Shown here: in pieces, positions 45,601 through 57,600 of the stretch | How positions within the stretch are numbered: position 1 is the stretch's first letter | Layout: each line of letters starts with the position of its first letter | From: Ditylenchus dipsaci | Taxonomy: Eukaryota > Nematoda > Chromadorea > Rhabditida > Anguinidae | NCBI GenBank assembly: GCA_004194705.1 | Contig: SADC01000138.1 | Location: forward strand, 180,242-244,241 | Direction of reading: 5' to 3' | Length of the DNA stretch: 64,000 bases | Translations under genes and position numbers: made by a program | The notes under the pieces: model-generated | Databases searched by the model: none | What the model saw: only the letters and a program-made list of their open reading frames with translations | Told to the model about the DNA's origin: nothing

Positions 45601-48600
45601 CAACCATCTAATATTAAACGATCCTCCGAGACCACCAATTCTACTACTAATGTAGTAGATGTTGTTAAAGGTAAACCAGCTAGTTGACTATATTTGTCCA
45701 TTATATCCTCATGGTTCAGGCACATCAAGGAATCTGACAGAATTCTTATTGTCCAATCACAACCGAAATGCACCTCCAGATGGTCTGATTGACATTCATT
45801 ATGAGCTAGTATGATATTTTTCAACCTTTTATGTATAATCCAATGGTGTTTTGCAGGAATTGGTACATATTCTAGGCATTGATGAGCTAAAACAAACCCT
45901 CACTGCACTAGTGTATGTGGATGAGGTAGTCTTTCCGGATCCAAAAACATATAAAAAAAGAAAAAAAATTAGTCCAGTCAATTATAATTGCCATAAGTTT
46001 AGGATGTTGAATTTTTTTTGAAAATTTTCAACTATTCGACGTGAAATTGACAAAGTTTCGAATGAAAAAATCTATTTGAAAATTAAGTTTAATTTTTCCA
46101 ATATTTTCACATGTGAATTAAGTATGAAAACATTCAAGCTCTAGTATGCTTGCTAGTTGTTCTATTATTTTCTATGTTTTTTCAACAAAAAACAACTGCA
46201 GAATAAACCTTTAAAATGAATTCTAATATAATATTTCTTTTACTTCCACCAACAAAAGAAGCAGAAACATAAAAAAGAATACATCAGGGACAGATTTATG
46301 GGTCCAAGTAGTCTATCCAAAACAGCTAGACAAATATGAATAGTAATTTTGCAAGAAGCAAAAACTAAAACATGTTTTTTGTGTTTTAGAGATGGGTTGA
46401 CCACACATTGGCATGGAAACCTGAAGATTTTGGTGGCTTGAAGAAGACTTGGTTGCCTATGGGATCAGTATGGGCACCAGATCTGATTGTCTTCAACATG
46501 TAAATGTTTTATTATAGCTGATGTTCTATTGAAAACTAACCGCTAATTTAACAATATCCTGGTTAGTAATAACAAAAATGCCTATGTGAGTAGCTTTTGC
46601 AAGGGGTGACCAATCTGGAATTTTGCAAAGGGTCAGGATTTATTAAACAGTTGGTTTGGTCACTCTTGGGGTGGGTTGCTTGGCTATTTTGCAGTAAATG
46701 CTGGAGGATGTAAACCAATTGACAGGGTGGAAGCTTCTTCTAGGCTGTCCCACGAAGACCTACTGTCTGGAGTGCGTGCCCCTGTGGTTGTGTTCAGTGA
46801 TGGAACTGTGGAGAGTTCTCATCCTGCGGTAGACCACTTTTAAGCTTTGAAAAAGCGGCATTTCTTAAAATAAATTGTAGGTATACACTATCACCTGTGA
46901 AATCGACATCAAAGTTAGTTTTACAGTCCGTTCTTGATGTTAATGAAGCCGCTTCACGGCACAAGCTGAGTCCAATTTTTTCCAAATGAGCAAAGGCTTC
47001 CCTAATTGGGATCAAACTTGAGAGAGCTGTCGTTTAAATAAATGATTTCAGTTTTAAAAATTGTAAAATTTCTGATCTTGCCGATTTTTTCGCAGTGTTT
47101 ACTCGCTCCTTTTGTGCTAAAAAATAAGATTTGACAATCCTCAAAATTTAACAAGACTAAACTTTACTAGGATTAATGAATTCGGAAGACGGAACAGATT
47201 TTTAAAAAGCCGGAACGGGACAATAAATACGGAAATGGGAAAATTACCCCGGGACGAACAGACTCGAAAAATTTTCTAGGACGGTATCCGGGACGGGAAA
47301 AAACCCTAAAAACTCTCCGGGACGGGACGATCCGTCCCATCCCGACCGTCCTCCATCCCTACTGAAGACATCGCAAGGGATGTTTAAAAAATGTCTGTAC
47401 CCTAATTGGGATCAAACTTGAGAGAGCTGTCGTTTTTTAGGTTGACTGAAATCAAGCTAAATTGTAAGTTTATAGCATTTTCCACTGGACGAACAGCGAT
47501 GTGCATTGGAGGTGTGAATATTAGTACCTAACTTTATTTAAATCAACCACTACCCCACTATGCAGATAGCCAGTTGGGCATACAGTGATGATAAGATAAA
47601 CTTACATGCACACGTAGAACACTCACTGGAACACTATGCTCCAAACGAGGAATGGTTTCTACTAAACGTGTCAGTTGTGGAGCAAAGTATGAGCATGAAG
47701 GCATGAGTGTATGTGGCGGTTTGACTACTTCACATATCCACTGTAGTCTATTTCAGGTTAGTGAAATTCACTATGAAATCTCAGTGAGGAGGAAGCCGCT
47801 GTTTTACATGGTGACCGTCACTTTCCCGTCCTATGTTATGTGTGCCATCTCCATTGTGGGGTTGTTTGCTCGCTTCTCTACCAATGCTGAACGACAGGTT
47901 TAGCGAATTATATTATCTTATAGGAAAAATATTATGAAAGCATGGTTATTTGTGGTGTGTGAGACCACATAACACCCCTTAAATGGGGCATGTTATTTAT
48001 AATGTCTAATGAAAGACAATGTTTCATTAAAAGAACCGCAGGTAATTTATATTCACATAAACACCTTGAGAATCTTGGGCCGCATATCGGGCTGCTGATT
48101 TATGGCCCCAATATGTAGTAGGCTTGCTTTTGATTTTTTTTAAGCTAGAATATTTTTTCTTGCTGGGGTCGAAAAGTTTCTGGTCGGCAAAATTTGTAAT
48201 CGTCAGTGTGAGGGCCTGCCACAAAGTCACCCCTAGAAAGCTAATAATTTGAAAGTAGAACCTATTTTTTATATACAGTCGAAACTCCCATTAACATACT
48301 CTCCAATTAACATACGCTTTCCCATTAACATACGGCTGGCTAAGCTTTGGTTGGTTTCTTCGGAGATGAGGCAAAATTACCTCCCCCATTAACATACACT
48401 CCCATTAAGATACACCTCTCATTAACATACGGGAAGTCCCAGTCCCAAGGGTGTATGAGCATGAAGGCATGAGTGCCCCCCCTCGAAAAATTTCTTGTAT
48501 TTTTAAAGAAAAGTACCCATTTTTAGCTGAAAATTTTTATTCTGATGCATCCTAGTATGCGAAAATTCCTCAGCAATCCGAATGACAAAGCAGAATATGA

Positions 48601-51600
48601 AAAAAATACTTTCTTGCTGAGATATAATCTTAAGTTGGAGTAAAGTTAAGTGGCCATTTTTAAAAATATTGACACTTCAACTTTAGGTCATATCTCAGCA
48701 AGTACAGTAGCGGCCAAAAAAAATGCACCAAGGGTGTAATTTTAAAAATTGTATGTCTTGCAGTGATTTTTTCACATTATCAAAAAACGAGTAGAGCCAT
48801 TTTGTAGCATTTTTAATGCTCTTTCAAATGCGCTAGAGATTCCTGCGCAAATATAATTCGATAAACTCTAAAAAGTCGTTTTTATGCCATGACTTCGATT
48901 TTCAGCGGCCAAAAAAAATGCACCAAATATTTTATTAAATAACTAGTACTTTGTACTGTAACCTTTTGCATCAATAACAGCTTGACAACGTTTAGGCATA
49001 GAATCAACAAGTTTTATAATTCTTTCCAAATGGATTTTCTGCCATTCTTCCTTGATTGCTTCCATCAGCTTGTCCAATTTCTTGTAAGTCTTTTTGCGCA
49101 ACCGACGGTCCAATTCCTCCATAGATGTTCGATCGGGTTGAGATCCGGAGACTGAGACGGCCATTGCAAAACGGTAACATCATTATCCTTGAACCATCCA
49201 GCCACTATTTGCTTCGGCGCCCTGGCCTGCTTCACTTTCTTTCCCTTTTTCACCGCCCTGGTTTTCCTCATTTCATTTCCCATAAGCAGCACTGAAGCAT
49301 GTTTCGGATCATTATCTTGCTGAAAGATCCATCCTGGCGCCATTTTCTCCTTTGCATGAGGCAACATGTGTTTTTCGAGGATTGCTCTGTAATCGACTGC
49401 TTTCATTATGCCTGGACTTACCGGACCGATGCAATCACGAGAAAAACAACCTGAATATTTGAAATTTTTGGGCTGCATGAAAATACCGATTTACCCCAAA
49501 CCATTAATGAACCACCTCCATGTTTGACTGTCGGAACTTGGTAACGGACGTCATAACGCTTGCCAACTGGTCTTCGAACATATTTCACGCCATCAGAAGA
49601 GAAGAGATTGAATTTACTTTCATCACTCCAGAAACCTTTGCCCATTCTTCCTTTGTCCAGTGTAGATGATCCTTTGCAAACGCCGCCCTGGCCTTCCGAT
49701 TAGCTTCAGAGATGAGCGGCTTCCTTGATGGACGTCTTCCGAACAAGCCAGCTACATTCAATCGACGACGAGCAGTTCTTTTGCTGATAACTAACCCAAT
49801 TTCTTCATTGACCTCCCTCATAACATCCACAGCAGTCTTCTTCGGATCCTTCTTTGCCTTCTTTACCATAGCCCGGTCTTGTCTTTCAGATGTTTTTCGA
49901 GGTCGACCACTGCCAGAGATTCTTTTCACGCCTTGCCTGCTTTGCTTTTACCATAGATTCGCGAAATTGTTCCATGATCAACGCCAAATTGTGAAGCAAC
50001 CATACGATCACTGTCTCCTCGCTTCTTCGCTTGTATAATCGCTTTCTTCGCATCAAGAGATAACTGTTTCTTTGCCATATCTATAATTTAACCAATAAAT
50101 ATAATATTTCCACAAAATAGAGAAACGAAGTAAAGAAAACAAGGAAGAAAACAGATATAATGTCATTTGGTGCATTTTTTTTGGCCGCTGAAAATCGAAG
50201 TCATGGCATAAAAACGACTTTTAGAGTTTATCGAATTATATTTGCGCAGGAATCTCTAGCGCATTTGAAAGAGCATTAAAAATGCTACAAAATGGCTCTA
50301 CTCGTTTTTTGATAATGTGAAAAAAATCACTGCAAGACATACAATTTTTAAAAATTACACCCTTGGTGCATTTTTTTTGGCCGCTACTGTAAGTATTTTT
50401 TCAAATTCTGCTTTGTAATTCGGATTGCTGAGGAATTTCCGCATACTAAGGGCCTCAGAATAAAAATTTTCAGCTAAAAATGGGCACTTTTCTTTAAAAG
50501 TACAAGAAATTTTTCAAGGGGGGGGGTGCACTTGGCTTTTACGCCTCCTAACGGATTCGAACTTTAGTGTTTGTATTTTTACGACAACCTGCTCTCTTAC
50601 CAACTGCACCATAGAATACTATCTGCCAGCATGGCATATAAGTATATATATAATCTGTATCAATTTTGCACAGTAAAACAAAACAAAAATTTTATTTTTA
50701 TGAAACTAGTATAATACATACTTTTTGAGTAGTTTAATTTCAGTAGTATAAAAATGGATTAGGTGGATTAGTCTTAGCTGTTTTTAGCACAAATACGTAT
50801 GTACTAGGCGAACTGGCGCCCTTTCGGGCGCCTGCGTCATGAAAGCGAAGTTCAGTGTAGTATAGCACTACAGTGCCAATCAGGTCGTAAACCATTTCGC
50901 GTGATTGGCATTTTATGGGCTATTTGCTCAAAGGAATTTCAACCCATTTTTTAGTTTAACAGTCAAGCAAAACTTCTTTCCACACAATGTTTTTCACTTT
51001 ATTTTTGCTGTCACATTTCACTGCAACTTTGATAAACTGCCACGCCCTTGCACGGGAAAATGCAACATATGTCATTCCGTGGGTAAACACAGAATCTGTC
51101 CGGTCAATTCCAACAAAATAGATTGTTTGGCCTTGACTTTTATTAATTGTCATGGCAAAGCATGGTTTAATAGGGAACTGTTTCCTGTATAGTGTAAAAG
51201 GAAACTTTGAGCTCGTTAGTGTCACTTTTGGAATAAGGACATTTTTTCCGGCAAACTCGCCTGTTGAACACACACACACATACACAGCTGACCCAAATAC
51301 TATATAGAGATTTAAGTAATAAATTTATAATATTTCTCGTCGAGAAATTCTCGATATGAGTGGGTTACCGAAAATATAAAGCAAAAGTTTGGAATTTCAC
51401 AGAGAAAAAATGATGCCGATCGAGTGTTAGCAAGACTTAACTGAAAAAAAAGAATCGCTAACCTCTCTTCGCTTCAACTTTAGCCAGTCTTTCTTACGCT
51501 TGGCTTCTAACTTCAATTGCTTCTGGCTTTTTTTTCGTGGCATGAGATAGCTAAAAATATAAAAAATACATTCCAAAATAACCATCCTTCACGAAAAGAC

Positions 51601-54600
51601 AAAACGATTTTACTCAAAAACCAAAAAAATACTGCCTTACAAATATTTGGAGTCGGATTTCGTGCTCAGCACGCAAAACTACCCTAAGGCCTCAAACACA
51701 ATGAGGAGTCTGTTTGCGGATGCTAAATCAGATTTGTCGCACGGAAATGGCCATAACTTGTTTTTTAATTTTTCAAAAATCGTTCTGTTATTACTATTTT
51801 GTAGCTAAGATTCAGGGCTACCAGATGAGCATTTTATAAAGTAGATGTTTTTTGAAAAATTAAGATAAAAATAAAAGACTCCGCCCAAGACTCCTGACTA
51901 GAATTTGAGTCAGGAGTCTTGGGCGGAGTCTTTCATTTTAATCTCAATTTTTCAAAAGACGTCTACTTCATAAAATGCTCATCTGGTAGCCCTGAATCTT
52001 AGCTACAAAATGGTAATGACAGAATAGTTTTTGAAAAATTAAAAAAATAGTTATGGCCATTTCCGTGCGACAAATCTGATTTAGCATCCGCAAACAGACT
52101 CCTCATTGTGTTTGAGGCCTAAGAGTGTCCTACTTGATGTAATGAAAATATTCGAATTAATATTTGAACTCAAGCCAAACTACAGTTCTCGTGTCGAGAC
52201 AAATTCCATTTTTGAAATCTAAAAGTGAAAGGAATCCTGGTAAAATAGAAGTTTTCTAATAAAAATAGCTTTCATAAAAATAGGGAGATGCCCCTCTTGG
52301 AACGCGAATTTTTCAACGTTCTTTTTTTTAATGATAGATTACATCTTAGGGAACACGATGAATTTGGCCGCAAAAGCGATTTTGCCCTTTATGACTCATT
52401 TTTGATCTTCAAAGTCGAAAAAACTCGAAAAAAGAAGATTTTTAGAAAAAATAGCTTTCATAAAAATAGGGAGATGCCCCTCTTGGAACGCGAATTTTTC
52501 AACGTTCTTTTTTTAATGATAGATTACATCTTAGGGAACACGATGAACTTGGCCGCAAAAGCGATTTTGCCCTTTATGACCCATTTTTGATCTTCAAAGT
52601 CAAAAAAACTCGAAAAAAGAAGATTTTCAACCCCTAATTGTCAACTGCAAGGGACAAAAACTTGAATTTTTTCGCAGTAATCTTTAAAACTGAATTTTAT
52701 AGATCCTCCGCCGTTAAAAGAGCTATCGAATGAGCAAAAATTTGCCTAATAAAATATCTCCCAGAAAAAAGATATAACTGGTGGAGCGGGAATTGGCATG
52801 TATTAGCGTTACACACACACACACACAGCTGACCCAAATACTATATAGAGATGACGAAAGTAGCTTCTAAAATTTTTGTATTGCCCTCCAAATTGAAAGT
52901 TGTGTATTTTTACCCGGGTGGATTTTAAAGTGGATTTTGGCGTTCAGCCAATGTTCTGCCATTCTCTGCAAACCCGTGTAAGATATCACCACGGCTTTTC
53001 AAAATAGGTAAGGTGACTATGAATAAATCAAATAATTTTTGCGGGAAAATAAAATACTCCTCAAATTATACTAGAAAAAAATGAGTACCGGACTTCAAAT
53101 GGCTTTTAGTTGTCTAAATTCTATCTTTTAGAAAATTTTCTGTATTTTCTGACCGCTGAGGTTCTTAGCTTTCATTCGCTACATCGAGCGTCTTTAAAAT
53201 ACCACTCCTCGCGTTCCACACACTAATACCACTCCGTTTATCTATCAATAGCTACATAAAAATCTTCTAGATAAAAATCTCTCGAAAATCATATATTTTC
53301 AGGAGCGTTTCTCTTTGGGTGTCACAGCCATACTTACCTCAGCGGTTCTGTCCTTGGTGGTCAGTGAAAAGGTGCCGCACAGTTCCACTTCAGTGCCTTT
53401 GTTAGGTTGGTTCAGTAGTATATTGATTTGAGTGCTTTGCAAGAGTTCACATCTTCAATGAGAAAAATTCCAATTTTATTTGACTGTCAGCTGCTTTTTT
53501 ATCTTTGGTTGAATCACATTAAAAAGTCATTAGATGTGAAAATGGGGAAAGATTTAGTGACTGAGCAAAAGATTGTTCTATTAACATGGAGCAGCTAAAA
53601 GTAATAAGAACAAGTCTGGGCTTTTTTTATTTAATTCACGATCACATATAGATCAAAAATTATAAAAAGGTAAAAAGAAGAAAATTTTGAAAAAGTCGCA
53701 AAGTATTTCGAAAAAAAAATTCAGTAGCCTACTTTCTGTTCAACATGGTTGTCATTTCTGTGGCCTCAATGATGACTGGTTAGTGATCCCTGAAAAAGCG
53801 AAAATAGGAAATGTAACTATTTATTTGAGGAGTTGTCATGAAGATCCACAGGTTGGGGAGATATGGCAGAGAACCACCTAATTGGTGTTGCATTTGTTTG
53901 GACTGTGTGCTTACAAGAGATTCAAGGTACTTTCAATGCAACATGGAAACTACTTGGTAGTATAAAGAGTTCCGTCAAACTTGAGATTTTTAAAGTAAAA
54001 AGTTTAAACATATATTTCCAAGACAAGAAACATGACTGTGATCCGGTTTTTTTCAGCTTTTACCTATTGTTTGATCTTACTACAAAAAAACATTTTTAAA
54101 GCTCTTATACCCTACATAATCAACAGAATGACAAAATTTATTGAAAATTTTCAATGAAATCGTTTGGGTTTCCCCATAATTTTTTAAATCAATTTTTCGC
54201 CCATATTTTTAGGCGTAGGCTTAGGGTTGGTCAGGGTTTATAAGCCGGGATTGAAATTGGGTGGCGATTTAGGTGCTAGATAGCTATATTTTAGTACTAT
54301 TTTAGATACTAAAATGAAATTGTACTTTAAACGGGCATACCACCCTTTCAAAATTGGTCACGCCAATTTGAAAATTCGGTACTAGTTCGGTTTACACCAC
54401 ACCTCAACTTTTTTTGTTTTTTTTTTAATTTTTACGTTTTTTGAATTCGTGCCAACGTTTTTTGAAACGTTTTTTCGTTAATTGTTTTCAAAACAAACAA
54501 AAATTGTTTCCATCATTCCTCCAATTCTCGGTTGTTTTGAAAACAATTAACGAAGAAATGTATTTTATTTATTCACATGAATACAATTCAACAATTTGGG

Positions 54601-57600
54601 ACCATAAATAGAACATGACATCATTTCCATTGAACTTTTGACACGAATTCAAAAAACGTTTGGACAACGTTTCAAAAAACGTTTAAATTTGGCACGAATT
54701 CAAAAAACGTAAAAATTAAAAAAACAAAAAAATTTGAGGTGTGGTGTAAACCGAACTAGTACCAAAAATTCTCCTAATCATTGAACTTCTATACGGATTT
54801 TCAATTTGGTTTCTAATCAAAGAAGGCCCAGAATTCAATTTAGGTATAGTTTTTTTAGATCCCAAAAGACTCCAAACAGAAGTTCAATGATTGGGGAAAA
54901 AATTGAAATTGGCGGGTACCAACTTTCAAAACGTGCCCCTTTAAAGCATTATATCTTTTTGTTTTTATATCTTTTTCGGCTACCCAATACACCTAAAAGT
55001 AGCCCTGAATCTTCTTTTTCGAATGAGGCGTCGTGCATAACTTAAATGACGAAATTTGGATAAAAAACGAGGCAAAATAAGGCACTACAGTCAACCCTCG
55101 ATATAGTGGCCCCCTTGGGCCAGCCACAGGGGGCACTATATCGAGTGGCCACTATATCGGGGGCCACTATATCGAATTTTTCTTGACGAAATTCTCATAG
55201 GGGCCGCTATATCGAGGGTTGACCTTTTTAACTGTCAACTACTGAAGGGATGAATTTATTCAATACCTTAATACCTTGCCTCAATACCTCAAAAATGAAA
55301 GGGGCCGTTATATCAAAGGTTCACTCCAGACAGGACGAAATTCAAGCAAGAAGCTTTTTTTCAAACAAAAATAACAATTTAACTCAGCAAACAATAATCA
55401 ACGGTTAGACGAGAAGAAATCGGTGATTTTTGGCTGCTTTTGCTTCTTTTTCTGCTCATAGTAGAAGTGGTCATCCAGTGCATCGCTAAGATGAAGTATG
55501 GCAGGATCCGCAGTGTTCTCTTCTAGATATTGGCGGACGAATTGAAAATACCTTTGCACCTCAAGACGAGTGATGGAAGGTTGCTCCGGCTCAATTTCTT
55601 CGCTATCCATGGCTTCACTTTCACTGACTTCGCCAGCGCCTTCTTCATTAGTTGCCGAAACTTCTTCAACGATTTCATCCGGCGTGAGAGCACCACCTAC
55701 AACATGAATAATAGGGTTGATAAACATTTTTCTTAACAAACATACATGTTTCCACCAATTCGTCAACGTTTAAGAAATCATCCATGGTAGCCTCAACTCC
55801 TTCCAGCAACTCCATATCAAGCCAAACATCAAGCATTTCCTCCATGGCTTCGTTCATTCCACGTTTGCCTGCGCCCGATTGTTCTTTTTCGACATCAACA
55901 TCTTCGCCAGTGCCTGGTTCTCTGTTTACTTCCTGAATACAGAATGTAAATGATAATGATCACGAATACAAATTTGCCACATTTACCTTGTAGATGAACT
56001 TGGCATGACGAAAGCAATTTCTGACTGTTGATTCAGTTACTTGATCCCAGGCTCGTCGAAGCAGTCGGAGAGCAGTAAGAAGATTCAATTTGTGGTCTTT
56101 TCCGGCCAAAATTTCAGCAATGCGCCATCGAAGGACCAGCTTCCTATAGTGCACTTTCAAGTTCTGAATTATATCCTGATCCATAGGCTGTAAATAATAA
56201 AATGCATTACATCGCACCGGTGGGCTTAAGGTCAAAAAATGAAACCTGAGAGATTGCAGTTGTGTTGGGCGGAAAAAATTTTATTTTGATGTTGTCTAGC
56301 TTGATATTCGGTGGATGAGCGCTGCAGTTGTCAAAGTAGAGTAGAATACTTCGGTTTCTTTCTTGAGCTTACGGTCCACCTCTTTAGCTGCTCTTCAAAT
56401 ATCGATCCTGAATTGTAGATGGTGAATACATTAAAAAACTAACCGGTAATCGAGAATCTACCTGTCATCCACGCTTTACGGTTCGCTTCGTAGTCCACTG
56501 GCACTTGTTTGTTCTTAAAGCAGCGAGGCTTAGCCGATTTTCCAATTACCAGTAGCGGGATCTTCTCAGTTCCAGACATGTTGGCGCATACAAGCACAGT
56601 TATGCGTTCTTTGCTTTTTTCCGCCAGCGCATTTATCACCTGCAAACATGTAGAAAGAAAACATTATAAGTGAGAGTAAAGAAAGCAGAACTAACCCTTG
56701 AAAGCCATTGTTTTGTTGGGAAGAAGTTGCCAGAATAGACCCGTCTCGTCAGCATTGAAAATATTGTCCGCTGTGAATTGTGCCAGCGCCTCCTCAAGAA
56801 CTTGTTGCTGCCATTCACGTAGTGATACGATGTTGACAGCCCCGGCTTCCCCTTGCACATCTTTGAAGCAAATTCCATGACGATCTTTGAACCTCTCGCG
56901 CCATCCTTTGCTTTCTTCAAAATCAGTGATCCCTAGCTGCGTAACTATTGCCAGCGCCTTCTCCTAGAAATGCGTTTAGCCAAAATCAGAACTTGAAAGT
57001 AAATGTATAAGTACCTTCAGCAAATCCTTACTCACTGGAATGTTTCGACTTCTAGCTTGCTTGTGCCAAACGACGAGAGCTTCCTCCATTTGATCATACC
57101 TGCCTTCTTAAGCCGCCCCGCTTTGCTTTACCACCGCCATCGATTGCTGCGAGAACTGCACCCTTTTCTTTCAGAATTATGTTGCTTCTATGGTGCTTAT
57201 GGTGCTTCTCGATATTTCGAAATCTTTTGCCAGCTGATGGTTGCCTTTTTTGCAGAAGCTTCGATAATTGCTTTCTTCGTTTCAAGAGTAATTGCTTGAC
57301 GCTTTCTCGGAGTAGACATCGAAAAATAATGAGAAATTAAGACATTAAAGAAAAAGCCTCGAGAATACAGCGCGCAAAAGTAACATCTACAACAATAGGA
57401 ATAAACATTGTAAATGGTGTAGGTCTTGATAACTATAAAAAAATCAAAATAACATTAAAAATAGACTTTTAACAAACGATTTTGTGGTGGAATCACATTT
57501 TTTCCATGGGGACCACTATATCAAGGGTAGGTTTTCTTAGTCGGGACTGGCCACAGGGGGCCACTATATCGAGGAGGCCACTATATCGAGGGGCCACTAT

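Larger units (their letters stand above)
51270..52855. repeat. 40-bp direct repeats bracketing 1.5 kb
   Basis: (CA)n CAGCTGACCCAAATACTATATAGAGAT occurs at 51270-51312 and 52812-52853 in the same orientation, enclosing the 51685 MITE and the 52261 tandem duplication. Could mark a segmental duplication or two copies of one element edge. Confidence 0.55.

Noticed and set aside
46567..46585. A 19-nt micro-exon (NNKNAY) in the channel gene
   Set aside because: It has AG and GT borders, but including it breaks the phase of the next exon; skipping it gives the family's normal spacing.
53852..53930. Possible channel-gene exon ([20 protein letters not shown]) after TM3
   Set aside because: Acceptor and phase from 53778 are acceptable, but its end is out of phase with the next exon and it does not resemble a TM3 end; left out of the model.
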